From Anaeromyces robustus (Eukaryota; Neocallimastigomycota; Neocallimastigomycetes; Neocallimastigales; Neocallimastigaceae): a stretch of DNA of 64,000 nt. Below the pieces are notes generated by a model. It was given only the letters and a program-made list of their open reading frames with translations, was not told the origin of the DNA and searched no databases. Shown here piece after piece: positions 23,901-36,885 of this stretch. Each line of letters opens with the position of its first letter. Within the stretch, counting starts at the first letter, position 1. Position numbers and translations under genes: made by a program. The stretch lies in NCBI GenBank assembly GCA_002104895.1, contig MCFG01000050.1:18501-82500 (forward strand), written 5' to 3'.

Positions 23901-26900
23901 ACTTGTCTTGGTACTAGTATTTTCTTAAAGAAAACATTTAATATGAATTATAAATTAGATGTTACTTTAAATCGAGAAAATGATGTATACTATATTGATC
24001 CAATTATTGATTATTATTGTCCTGGTGCTTCCAGTACTAGAGTAATTACTACTAGTCAATTTGATGTTAATGACAAGAATAACAATAACAACAACAACAA
24101 CAATAATAATAATAAAAATAATCAAAGTAATACCTATATTGTAACCTATTTATTACCGATGGAACGTTCTAATTTCTTTAAAAATATATTTGAAGCTTTA
24201 AATAATTTAATTAATAAAAGAGACAATACTATAAGTAATTTCTCAATTACAGCACCTACTTTAGAAGAACTTTTTCATTAAATTAGAAAGTAATAAAATA
24301 GAAAATAATACTTCAGAATTAGGTCCAATGGATAGAGATCTTCAAAAAGTAAAAAATATGACTACAGTTGATATGAATTCTTATGATGATAATGATGCTA
24401 AACGTTTAATTAATAATTTAGATCCAATATTTGGAAAAACAAATATTAATAAATCATCTGCTTTAAGAAAAATTTATTCTCTTATCAAAATTCGTATTAA
24501 AATATTCATAAGAAATAAAACATTTGCTTTCATTTACACCTTATTCCCAATTTGTCTTATTATTGCATGTATTTATTTTGAAAATAAATATATTGATTCT
24601 CTTTATGGTCATGATAATACATAAACCATTAGAAATTAAACCAACCATTTATAATAACTTAAAATGGTTTAAAGATCCTAATGTTTCTAATGGTGTTGCT
24701 TTAGATATCATTAATAAAATTAATATTGGAAATAATCCCTATGAAACTGCTAATTATGAAAAAGAACTTACTCTTAAATCTAATCAACTTAAAGTGGAAA
24801 ATCAAAATATATTGGTGGATTTTCAGGTATTACTAATAATAATCAAACATTAGAATTTACTATTTATCATGATATTTTATATAATTTTGGTATTCCACTT
24901 GGTATAAATTCTATTTATAATAGTATTCTTGAACATTATAATACTAATACTAAATTTTCAGTCCTTATAATCCATTACCAAGTTATTATTATGAAGAATA
25001 TGATGAAAATGATAAAGAAAATATTATAAATATGACCCCTGAAAAAGCAAGAATAAATATGGAAGCAATTTTATCTGTAGCTATGGCTATAGCAATTTCT
25101 TTATCTATTTCCATCTATGGACCACTTACAGTAAAAGAAAGAGAAGATGGTATTACATGGCAACTTTATTTAAATGGTATTAGTCGTTTGCATTATTGGA
25201 TTGGTGTTTTAATTAGTGATACTATTTGTATTTTTGTTCCAACTTTATTAATAGCAATTGCAGGATATATGAATGGTATAAGTATTTTTGGTACTAATGT
25301 TATTGTTTATTCTATTATTATTACTTTATTATGGATTTCAGGTAGTTTAATCCATCAATATGTTATAAGTCACTTTTTCAAAAGATATGATAAATGTTCA
25401 AATCTTTATATTATCATCAATCCAATTCTTACCCTATTTGCTGGTATTTATTGTTTAATGATGTTATCTGATGATGATGACGAAAAGGATAAACAACGAG
25501 AAAAGAAAAAGATTGAGATAATTTTGAAATATTTATTCTATTTTACTTTAATATTCTATGTTCCATCTACTATTGTATATTATTATACTAAAATAACATT
25601 ATTTTTTGGAAAATATAAATCAAATATTAGTCAAGAAGTATTTGATTCATTTGCAAAATCTAAAATATATCATGATATTGCAAATAATAATAAATTAGAT
25701 AGAGTAGGTAAAAGTAAAGCAGCAGCTAAAGAATTTTTCAAACTAAATTCACCTACTTTTAAAGATTTTTTAAAATCTAAAGAAGCAAAATATTGTACAA
25801 TTATTGTATTAGCTTTACTTTTAGCTTATATAATTGTTTTATATATAAAAATTAAAACTCAAACTAAATTACTTAAATGTAGTAAAGAATATACACCAGA
25901 AGAAAAACAAATAAAGGATAAAAAGTTAGTAGCAGGACCATCTGATGTTTATAATGAATTTAAAAGAGTTCAACAAACCATTAATGAAAATCAATCAAAT
26001 TATAGAAATAATAAAATTTCAATGATAGCTTATCGTCTTAATAAAGATTATAGTATATCTTTATCTGAAATGAAGAAAAGAAGAAAGGAAAAAGAAAAAG
26101 AAAATAAAATTAATGATAAATATGAAAATAAGAAAGATAAAAATCATGATAAAAATAATAATAAAAAGACTAAGAAGGATAAGAAGGATAAGAAGAATAA
26201 TGTTAAAGAAAGTGCATTTACAAAAATGGATGATAGAATTACATTTGATGAAGCAAAGAAACGTTATACTAATCGTATTGTTGATGATGTAACATTTGGT
26301 GTTGATGCTGGTCAATGTCTTGGTCTTTTAGGACCAAATGGAGCAGGTAAAACCACATCTATTTATATGATGACAGGTCTTATTTCACGTAATCATGGTA
26401 AAGTTATTTATGGTAATAATGATTTAAATGATACAAGTTTATCCGATTTATCTTTAGGTTATTGTTCACAATATGATTCACTTTGGAAATTATTAACGGT
26501 TAAAGAAACCATTCAATTTTATCTTAATGTATGTGGTTATCCAAAAAAAGATATTCCTTATTATACTAAAGCTTTAATTGAAGCTTGTGGTATTGAAAAT
26601 CATACTAATAAAAAAGTCAGTGAAATTAGTGGAGGTACTAAACGTAAACTTTCATTAATTATAGCTATTTGTTCATCACCAAGTTATCTTATTCTTGATG
26701 AACCAAGTGCAGGTATGGATCCATTTACTCGTCGTTATATGTGGAAACTTATTTCACAATTGAAAAAAGTACGTGAAACTTCAACTATTTTAACTACACA
26801 TTCCACAGAAGAAGCTGAAGCACTTTGTGATCGTATTGCTATTTTAATTAAAGGTAATTTAGTATGTATTGATACACCAAATAGTATTAAAATGAATCAA

Positions 26901-27200
26901 AGTAATCATTATGTATTAGAAGTATTTACTGATAATCCAGAAGAATTTGAAGAATATTATATTAATAGATGTAATTTATTTGGATTAGATCAAACTAATA
27001 CTAATTCTGATAAAAAACAATATAATGTTGAAAGTTCATTTAATCATCAAAAATACACAGTTGAAATGAAAACTCAAAATATTGCCAATGTCTTTTCAGT
27101 TATGGAAGAAGCTAAAGAAAAAGGACATATTAGTCAATATAACTTTGGACAATATTCACTTGAACAAGTATTTATTGATTTTGTTAATGATTCTAAATAA
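20960..27200 (+). CDS. ABCA-type full ABC transporter, copy 2 (four small indels)
   Basis: Exon 1 20960-21074, intron 21075-21429 (355 bp, phase 1), exon 2 from 21430. Domain order equals copy 1: Asn-rich exterior loop, TMD1, NBD1 with Walker A at 23388-23411 and an intact LSGGQ (about 23671), Walker B VFLDEP, TMD2, a Lys/Asp-rich cytoplasmic linker (about 26085-26200), NBD2 with Walker A at 26331-26354, ISGGT and LILDEPSAGMDP. Compared with copy 1 the frame is disturbed four times inside 700 bp: one extra C near 24273 (stop 24279-24281), a 2-bp loss near 24616, a 1-bp loss near 24795 and a 1-bp loss near 24965. The net change is -3, so the original frame resumes by 25032 and runs to the TAA at 27200. 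Either a recent pseudogene or local consensus errors. NBD1 is whole here, unlike copy 1. Confidence 0.85.
21104..21412 (+). repeat. 61-62 bp minisatellite inside ABCA copy 2 intron
   Basis: About five units of 61-62 bp; the word ctgtttaa recurs at 21193, 21255, 21316 and 21378. This array accounts for the intron being about 220 bp longer than in copy 1, so it expanded after the gene duplicated (or contracted in copy 1). Confidence 0.92.
21888..21995 (+). repeat. 39-bp coding minisatellite in ABCA copy 2 (three units)
   Basis: Units start at 21888, 21927 and 21966 with exact 39-bp period and encode the same 13-residue N-V-T-I-G-G-V-P repeat as copy 1. It is followed by a variable run of N-A-N/N-G-N triplets. 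Confidence 0.92.
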
Positions 27201-28118
27201 ATAAATAAATAACCAATTAAAAAATTAAAAATAAAAAAAAAAAAAGTAAAAAAAAAAAAAAATAAATTATCATAGTTTTTTCATAGATAAAAAAAAAAAA
27301 AGAAAAAGAAAAAGCGAAAGAAAAATGAAAAAAAAAAAAAAAAAAAAAAACATTAATCTATTTTTTTTGTTTATTGAATTTATAAACTATTCAAAAAAAT
27401 AGATAATTTATTTTTAAAAAATTTATTTTATAATAATATATGAAAAAAAAAAAAAAAAGGATCAAATAAATAATATAATATAATATATATATTTAATAAA
27501 TATATAAAATAATATGGACTAAGAAATAAAAGAAAGAAAGAAAGAAAAATAGTAATAATAATAATAATGTTGGTCAATTGAATTTCCAATATAAAAAAAA
27601 TAAAATATATTGATGAAAATGAAAACGAAAAAAAAAAAAAAAAGGTTTAAAAGAATATAATAATTACAAAATAACAAAAAGAAACATAAAAAAAAGAAAA
27701 AAAAGAAAAGGAAATAACAAAGTAAAGTATTAAAAAATAAAATAAAAATAAATTTTATTTTTAGTAGTATTCATTATTTTTTAATATGGAAACTCTAAAA
27801 ATATAATTTATTTCAATTTTTATAATCATATTATAAATATATAAATAATATGTATATAAAACTAGAAAATAATAATAATAATAATAATAGAACCGAGTCT
27901 CCTAATAGAAATTAAGATCTCTATTGGTTACATTGGAATAGAAAAAATAAAAAAAAAAAAAGTAGAATTATAAATAAATAAATAAATAGACAATTAAAAA
28001 GTTTAGAAAAAATAAAAATAATAAAATAAAATAAAATAAAATAAACTATTCATTTATTTTATTTTATATTATTTTATTTTACTTCTATACTTATTAATTC
28101 AAATAAGTTAATTTAAAA

Positions 28119-28163
<45 letters not shown>

Positions 28164-28564
28164 CAATAATAATTAATAATAATTTAATGATAATTTAATC
28201 AAATCTAATTTAATCTATTATAAACCTTTTTTTAATATATTTATTAAAATATATATAATTTATTTTTAACAAAAAAAAATGAGTAAAAAAAAAAAAAAAC
28301 AACGCAAATCAAAAATTTTATTTTAATCAATAAAGAAAACAGTGAAAAAAAAAATAATTATAGTCTTATTTTTTTATTTTAAATTTCTTTTTTTTTTTTT
28401 TTTTGTTTTTGTTATTATGTTTTGTAATATAAATATAGAATGAATTATGAAATCATTTTTAATATTTTATTATAATATTTTTTTTTTCTATTATTAATAA
28501 CAAATAATTAGTAGTAGTAATAGTAGTAGTAGTAGTAGTAATAATAATAATAGTAGTAATAGTG
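27201..28564. other. 3' flank of ABCA copy 2 and spacer
   Basis: The first 200 bp match the flank of copy 1. Beyond that there are A-runs (notably about 28127-28162), an (AGT)n cluster at about 28509-28560 and no supported gene. Confidence 0.55.
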
Positions 28565-29440
28565 AAAATTTTCACAAGAAACTATTTAAAAGCTTAATCA
28601 TCTTAATTTAGAATTTCCTGAATATAGAAAAAATTTTCAAGTGAATATTTAGGACAAGATATGAATATAAAATTAATATTAGAATTGCTAAAAAAAAAAT
28701 TGCTTCTAAATTGGTTAATATTTCTTGTCCTAATTTATGGAATGATGTTGCCGAAAGTAATAGTTATCAAAAAGAATTGACCATTTGGTTTATGAATGGT
28801 TTCTTATTTAAAAAAATAATTTTTTTCATATTAACCATTTTTCCAATTTAGATAGAAATTTTTTTTTTCTTTTTTTTATTTTTGATTATTTTAAGATAAT
28901 CTTTTTAATAGTTTATATGTGATCAGTGAACCAGTGATAATTCTAGTATAAATAATAAAATTAAATAATATTATTAAGGGTTATAAAAGTGGTTCTAATA
29001 ATGAAAACAATATAGAATATGTAATATCGATTATTTTAGGAAATAGGAAAAAAAAAATTGTTAACAGTTATACCGAATTTATGTTTTTTTTTTTTTTTTT
29101 TAATTAATGGAAAGAGAATCTGGCATTAATTCAAAACCAACCACTCCAAGGAACATCAATGCTGATAACACAAAGTAGGACAGCCTAGCAGGGTAAATGC
29201 CGATCCTATTTACCAGACCCAAATAAAATAGGATAGGATAGATTAATTTTATTTTACTTTTAATTCTCTATGTAATAATTAAGGAGTTAGTATGTATGGG
29301 ATTTATTGTTTTTTTTTTTATTATTATTTATTTACTATACTACTATATATACCCTTCAGTATATTATTCATTATTATCTATTTATCTATAATGTTTAATT
29401 TGGTTTTTTCTTATTAGTATCCTTTTTTTTTTTAATTTTT

Positions 29441-29476
<36 letters not shown>

Positions 29477-29552
29477 TTTTATGATTCATATATATTAATA
29501 TTTAAACTCAATAAAAATGATGTACAAATTGTGGGCTTAAAAAAAAAAAAAA
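28565..29552 (+). mobile_element. LINE remnant C, 3' end
   Basis: Homologous to remnant A from about 28850 on: gatagaaattttt..., ctttttaatagttta, aaccaac-then-gtcaatgctgataacaca equivalents and the end catgaat-free tail aatgatgtacaaatt plus A-run at about 29538-29552. It extends further 5' than A: 28700-28760 reads SCPNLWNDVAESNSYQKELT, resembling the Cys/His zinc-knuckle end of LINE ORF2. Stops and frameshifts throughout; inactive. No target-site duplication was established. Confidence 0.7.
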
Positions 29553-30216
29553 CACCTTTATTTCTACTTTTTTGAAAAAAAAATAAAAAAAAAGATATGA
29601 AAAATAATAAAATTATAATATATTAATGTATATATATATAAATATTTTTTAAAATTTTTAATTTGTATAGGTATATATGTAATATGTAGATATGTGGATT
29701 ATTTTAATAATAATATTTCTTATAATTAAAATAAATAATTTAAATAAATAAAAATTTATATCCTTTAATGTATTATTATCTACATAGTATATAGATAATT
29801 TGTACTTAATCTATCTTTTAGTTGCTCTTTATCTCTATATAATATTTCTTATAATTAAAATAAATAATTTAAATAAATAAAAATTTATATCCTTTAATGT
29901 ATTAATGTATTTTTATCTACAGAGTATATAGATAATTTATACTTAATCTATCTTTTAGTTGCTTTCTTTCCTTGTATATATATAATATTTGGGTTTCAAT
30001 TAATACAATTTTATTATAAATATTAAATATTTATATAATATATTGTTAGTTATTAATTAATTACAACCTTTTTTTTTTTTTTTTGATTATAAGTTTTTAT
30101 TTTTAATTTATTTTTTTTTTTTTTTTCATATTTATATTTTATATACAATATTATATACAATATATATATATATATCATTCATATATAATACTATTTTTTT
30201 TTTTACATCCAAAGAC

Positions 30217-30217
30217 A

Positions 30218-30285
<68 letters not shown>
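30217..30285. repeat. (AAT)n microsatellite
   Basis: About 23 uninterrupted AAT units in non-coding spacer. Confidence 0.95.
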
Positions 30286-30287
<2 letters not shown>

Positions 30288-30670
30288 GAAGAAATAAACT
30301 ATTTTTTTTTTTTTAATTCTTCACTCGTATTATATTATTATATATATAATAATTTATTAAGATATAATTATTAATAATGATAGTAATAATAATAAAAAAA
30401 TTTTTTTAGACTAATATAACACTCTCCTTGTTTTTATTTATTATTATTAATAGTTATTAATACATTTAGATTTAGTACATTTATCGAATAAAAAAGATAA
30501 AAAAAAAATAAGCTAAAAAAATTCTATTAAATATATAAATACTAAAAAAAAATTTAATATAAAAACATATATATATAATAAATATATATAATAAATATAA
30601 TAAAAAAATTTTTTTAAAAATTCTATAATTCTCAAATGGAATTACTATATAAGCTACAAATTACTGGGTA

Positions 30671-30709
<39 letters not shown>

Positions 30710-30850
30710 AATTGTAAACCTTAAATAAAGAAGTAAATAATCAACTTTTAAATTTTTGAATTTTTAATTTTCAACCTTTTTGGTTTTGTAAAGTTATTTA
30801 ATTAAAAGTTTCGATTTCCTTTTTTTTTATTATTTTTTATTTTTTATCGA

Positions 30851-30979
30851 CATACAAACTATTTCTAAAGTTGAAATTCTACCAAGAAGGAATAGATAAA
30901 TTTTATAATTGATATATATATTGATATATATATATATATTATATATATATCAATTATAAAATTTAGAAATAGTATGTAT
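30851..30979. repeat. Interrupted inverted repeat
   Basis: Outer arms catacaaactatttctaaa (30851-30869) and its near reverse complement (30962-30980) enclose a second palindrome at 30898-30964 (aaattttataattg arms). The left side has an extra about 28 bp (gttgaaattctacc...) not present on the right, as if inserted into one arm. Confidence 0.8.
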
Positions 30980-31111
30980 TTATATTATTTTTGTAGAATT
31001 AATATTATTATATTCTATTCTATTAATATCCATGTTTTTTTTTGAATAATAATCAATATATTTAATAATTTATTATTATATTTTTTATATTTTTCATATT
31101 TTATTAATATT

Positions 31112-31210
31112 TTATTATTAAAGATATTTATTTATATAACTTTCTTAAGAAGTTATATAAATAAATATCTTTAATAATAATAAAACTTTCTTAAGAAGTT
31201 TTATTATTAT
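31112..31210. repeat. Two adjacent hairpins sharing a 17-bp core
   Basis: Hairpin 1: 31112-31142 pairs perfectly with 31150-31180 (31 bp). Hairpin 2: 31174-31188 pairs with 31196-31210 (15 bp). Both centre on the identical core aactttcttaagaagtt (spacers tcttaag), and hairpin 2 overlaps the right arm of hairpin 1. Confidence 0.93.
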
Positions 31211-31285
31211 AATATATAATATATTGCAATATATTATAATATACTATAAATTTAATTATTTATTAATAAGTTTTTAAAAGAGAAA

Positions 31286-31295
31286 ATTTATTTAC

Positions 31296-31354
<59 letters not shown>

Positions 31355-31373
31355 CTTATTTATTTATTTACTT

Positions 31374-31422
<49 letters not shown>

Positions 31423-31425
31423 TTA
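31286..31425. repeat. (TTTA)n microsatellite
   Basis: About 140 bp of TTTA units with rare TTAC variants, followed by (TTTTG)n at about 31436-31460. Confidence 0.93.
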
Positions 31426-33820
31426 TGTTGTATGGTTTTGTTTTGTTTTGTTTTGTTTTATATTAATGTAATGTATTGTATTTATTGTATTGTATTGATA
31501 TATAAATATTTTTTTTTTCTTTTTTTAATAATGTATATATAAAATCATTACTTATAAAAGTTTAATTTTTTATGTATTAAAAATTTCATGTCTACCAAAC
31601 AAGTATTACTAGTATTATTATCATTTTCACTGTTATCTCTTAAAAAAAAAACAGTGAAGTATTTTTAAATTAAAAAATAATTAGTAAAGTACTTTTAAAT
31701 TAAATTTATATAATAATAAAAATTCTATAATTCTATAAAAATTCTATAATTCTGTAATAATTCTATAATAATATATGTCAACAATGTAAAGTACTTTTAA
31801 ATTAAATTAAACTTATATAATAATAATAATAATAATAATAATATGTCAACAAACTCTATCATTCTTTCTCTTCTTCTGAATATTCCATTAATTATGGAAA
31901 GAACAAAGCCTCAAAAGGAAAAAAATATAATAATAATAATTAATAAATGATAAATAAATAATTTTATATTTAAAAATTATTTATAAGAATATTTTATAAA
32001 AAAATTTATAAAAAAAAAATAAAATTTACAAATAATAATAAGTATTAACAAAGTAACAAGAGTGCATTACATATTATTATTATTATATATTTTTTAATTA
32101 TTTAATTATTTAATCAATGATGATGATAAGTATACATCTACATTATATGTATATGTATATGCATATTAAAACAAGAAAAAAAAAAAAAAAAGATTAATTT
32201 AATTTATTAATTTATTAATTAAAATGTCGATTTATCAATAATTATTAGACATTTTTATTAATTAAAAAAAAAAAAAAAAACACTATCATCCTTATTTTAA
32301 ATAGATCTAAACTTTTAGTCTAAAAAAAGAAACTAAAAAGATTTACTTATTTATATTTACATAGTAAAAAAAAATGTTATAAAGTAAAGAAATATATATT
32401 TTAATTATAAAATTTATTAAAAAAAAATTCTTAAATTATTTAATTCTTTGCTCTCTTTCTATTTTTTTTTTTTATTTTTATTTTTTTATATTTTATTTTT
32501 TATTTTATTTTCTTTCTTTATATTAATAGTTATTTATGTTAATTATTATTATTATTATTATTATTTTTTTTTTTTTAATTATTTCTTTATTTCTTGTATA
32601 TAATGATTATTTTTTTTTTTATAAATTTATTAATATTATTTTTTTTTAAATAAAAAAAAAAAAAAGAAAAAAAATTGTATTACATTTTTTTTTTAATTTA
32701 TTTTTTTTGTGTATATAAAAGTGTATATAAAAATTTTAAAATTATAAAAAAAGTGTTATTCATTTTCCCCTCTGTTAGCTTTTTTTATGAAAAATTTTTT
32801 AAAATTGATTTCGTAGATTTATTTTAATATAATTTATGCATGTTCTTTTTTTTTTTTTAATTATTTATTCATGTATCCTTTTTTTTTTTATCTTTTTTTT
32901 TTGTTAATTTTATTTTATTTTTATTGTTTCTAAAAAAAAAAAAAACAAAAAAGATAATTAAAATAAATAATAAATAAAAAATAAATCCTTATAACTACTT
33001 TTTTTTTTCTTTTTTTTCAAAAGTATCTCTTATTTTATTTATTTAATTTTTTTTTATTTTTTCTTTTATTTTTTTTAGTTTTTTATTATTTTTTTTATTA
33101 ATTTTTTTATTTTTGTTGTTTTCTTTTATTCTTTTTTTTTTTTTATTATTTTACGTTCGTGTGCTTTATTGTTTCTTTTTTTCATAAAAACTCTTTTAAA
33201 TTTGTATATAATTTTTTTTTAATTTTCTTTAATTCTTTGTATTTTTTTTTTTCTTTATAAATTTTTCTAATTTTTATAAAAAGAAACAATTAATTGAAAA
33301 TTCTTTTTCCTTGATTAAAACTCAAATAATTATTTCTTAAAAAATTGGTATAATTTATAGAAATTTTTAAATTAACAATTAAATTATTTTAACTTTGTTT
33401 TTTTTTTTTTTTTCAAACAAAAAAGTTGTTTTAAGGATTTAAAAAAAAACTATATAAAATTATTGGAAATAATTATAAAAAATTTTCAAGGAAATATGAA
33501 TATTTTTATAATTAAAATTTTTCAATAAAATTGAAAAAAAAAATGAAATACTTTTTTTTATATATTTTATATGTTTGTTGGATATTAAATAATATTCTAA
33601 TATATTCTAAATTTTTTTTTTTATAAGATTAAAATTTTTAATTGAACCATATATTGGAAATTCCTCTTTAAATATTTAAAGATATAAAATAAAATAAAAG
33701 AAAATAAAAAAAGAAAATATTAATCATTCCCTTTTTTTTTTTCTCTTTCATTTTTTAATTAATCTTCTCAATTAAAAAGGTTTTTCTTTTTAAATTACTT
33801 AAAAACAAATATTAATTTGC

Positions 33821-35565
33821 TTATAAGTCTTCAAGACCTTGAATGGTAGAATCTAATTCTTCCTTAGTATTTAAGTACTTTTGGGTCATTTCTTCAAGTT
33901 CGTTTTCTAACTTAGTACGTTCAGCTTCGATTTGAGTGCATTGACGATCTAATTGTTCAGTTTGGAGTTCAAGAGTACGTAACCTATTTTAAAATGATAC
34001 AGATTAAAATAATTATATAATCATTAATAACTTTATTATAATATACTAAAATTAAAAAAAAAAAAAAGTACTCCGAAAAAAAAAAAACTTACTTTTCAGT
34101 AGTTTCTCTCCATTCTCTTTCCTTATCTTCTAATTGTTGTTCGAGCATAGTGTTCTTTCTTTGAAGTTCTTCGTTTAAGGATTGTTCCTTGTGGTTTTCA
34201 TCTTGTTGAGCCTTGTACTATTAATTATTAATTTTTTATTAAAAAAAATTGAAAAAAAAAATAAAACAATATTATTATTAATTATTTTTATCACAACTTT
34301 AAAAATACACTTTATTATTATTAAGTTATGTTATTAAAAAAAATAATTACGTTGTCAAGAGCAGCTTCCTTTTCTTCTAAGTCATGCTCTAATAAAGTAA
34401 TCTTTCTCTTTAAAGATTCAAGCATATCTTGGTTATTGGAATAATCAGCAGCATTAGCTTGAGCCTAATTTTTTTTTATTAACATAATAATATTATTTAA
34501 TAACTGCAATCCATTGTTCTTTATTTTAATTTTAAAATTATAATATATTTTTAAAAATAAAATAAATTTTTTTAAATAATAAAGTAAACAAAAGTATTTA
34601 CTTCTTCAATTCTTTGTTCAGATCTTTGAAGATCGTATTCTAAGTTAGAAATCTTATTGTTAAGAGTTTGGATTTCTTGATCCTTAGAAGAAAGTTCATT
34701 TTGAAGTTCTTTAACTTGGCTTTCGGCAGCGTCGGCACGGTTGTTAGCTTCATCGGCTTGGTTGCGAAGAGCGTTAAGTTTCTTTAATAAAACAATAAAA
34801 ACAAAAAAAAAACAATAATTAATAAATTAAATAATTTCAATATCAATACGAAATATAAAACAAAAAATAATAAAATAAAATTTATAATAATATTTGTTTT
34901 TTTATTTTGTTTTGTTTTGTTTTTATATTATTGTTGATATTTATAAAAAATTGTATTGTTATTTTTTAACAATTTTAAAAAATAACATTTAAAAATATTA
35001 TATATGATCTAATTTTATCTTGTTTTTAAAATAACTATTTTTTATTATTATTATTATTTATTTGTTATTTGTTGACTTTAATAGTTTTTATTTACATTTA
35101 AAAATATTTAAATATTCATTACATCAATAAATAAATAAATATTTTTTTTTTTGATTTTTGTTTATTTCATATATTTATTAATTTTTTTATTTATTTATAT
35201 TTTTTATTTATTTATTTACACTTTTGTATTTATTTTTAATAAAAAGAATTTGAATTTATTTTAACTCTTAATTGTTATTTTTTTATTTCTCAATATTTAC
35301 AATATTGAAGAAATAAAAAAAAAGTTACAAAACAAAAAATAAAAATGTAAAATGTTTGTTTACTAATTATATTCTTGAAAATAAACAAATAATATTATTT
35401 ATAATTATTCTTGATGAAAATAAAATTATTTATTTCCAAATTAAAATAGAAAAAAAAAAAAAAAAAAAAACAAATAAAATATTATTTTCTTCTTTTAAAT
35501 TATATTTAAAAGTATCATTCTTTTTTTATTTATAATATGAAAAATGATTTATTTAAATATAAATG

Positions 35566-35597
<32 letters not shown>

Positions 35598-35625
35598 GAT
35601 TGCTTACTTCCTTAATCTTATCCAT
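33821..35625 (-). CDS. Tropomyosin
   Basis: Five exons on the minus strand: 35608-35625, 34602-34781, 34351-34464, 34093-34217, 33821-33983; all introns are GT-AG and the total is 600 nt, giving 199 aa, the same length as budding-yeast Tpm1. The start MDKIKEKLNALR is the usual fungal tropomyosin beginning, and the end LDSTIQGLEDL* the usual tail. The whole chain is one parallel coiled coil of heptads without Pro, rich in Glu/Lys/Gln. It should polymerise head to tail along formin-made actin cables and guide myosin V transport and the contractile ring. The first exon codes only six residues and is followed by an 826-bp intron. A good donor (GAG/GTAAGA, cut at 35895/35894) upstream hints at a 5' UTR intron. 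The ATG sits in an ACCATGG context. Confidence 0.95.
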
Positions 35626-36194
35626 GGTATTTAATATATATGTTTTTCAATTAAAAATATTTGTTAACAACGACTTTATAAAATATATTATGATTTAAAA
35701 AAAGACAAAATAAAATCTAAAAATTATTAGTCTTTTTTTATTAAAAAAAAAAAGATTTCTCGATTAAAAGATACTTTTCTTAATAATAATAAAAAATTTT
35801 GTTTGAGATAAAAAAAGAAAAAAAAAATTTTTTTTTTGTTTTATAAAATAATTTAATATAAAATTTTTTTTTTAGTATAGAGCTATAATCTTACCTCAAT
35901 AATAATATTTAATAATATTTAATAATATTTAATAATATTTATTATTTAATATTTAATATTATTATATTTAATTATATTTAATTATTTATTATTATATTAT
36001 TATTATTTATTATTATATTAATACAAAAAAAAATTTATGATTATGTGATAGAAGGTATCCATAGAAAAGATTGAAATATAATAAAATAATTAATAATTAA
36101 ATAAAATCATATAATAATAAGTTAATATAATAATAATAATAATTAAAATAATAATATTAATATAAAATTATATGAAATGATTTTTATTAATTAA

Positions 36195-36271
<77 letters not shown>
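36195..36271. repeat. (ATT)n microsatellite
   Basis: About 25 ATT units in spacer upstream of tropomyosin. Confidence 0.95.
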
Positions 36272-36276
<5 letters not shown>

Positions 36277-36885
36277 AATTATTTAATATCCATAAAAAAA
36301 AAATAATTATTTATTATTTATTATTTATTATTTATTATTATTTGAATAATACATTAGTTGTATTACATTTCATACATTTATATATTATTATATGTATACT
36401 ATATATTATTTATTATTAAATATATCAAAATATTATAATATTAATAAATGATGGAATATAATTTAATGTATATAATATTAATGTATTACCTAATAAATAC
36501 AGTACATACATTTAATATATATTAATTATATTAAATTTAATTACACTATTATATATTATAATTAATTTAGAATATATTAGAATATATATTAAATACAATA
36601 AAAAAATTGTCAAAAAAAAAATTAATTTATAATAAATATAATTTCGACGAAAAAAATTTGTTATATATTAAAATATATTAAATCTGGTAGATATTAATTA
36701 ATTTAATTGATTTCTACTTTATAATATATTAAATAAATCATTCACAATATAAAAAAATAAATTTCAACTCACAACTCACCACTAGTAAATTATATATTAA
36801 ATAAGTAAATAAATAAATATATAAATAAATAAAATAAATAGTATAAATAAATAAATAAATAAATAAGTAAATAAATCTGTCTATA

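Larger units (their letters stand above)
29553..33820. other. Long AT-rich spacer with hairpins and arrays
   Basis: No gene is seen in about 4.3 kb. A 130-bp segment (about 29700-29830) is repeated almost exactly at 29840-29965 (shared cttttagttgct and tatataga-type words). At 31650-31850 the word gtacttttaaattaaat recurs three times. The right end is the 3' flank of the tropomyosin gene, dominated by T-runs. Confidence 0.55.

Noticed and set aside
31112-31210. CRISPR-like or bacterial terminator structure
   Set aside because: Only two overlapping palindromes, no spacers, and the context is eukaryotic spacer.
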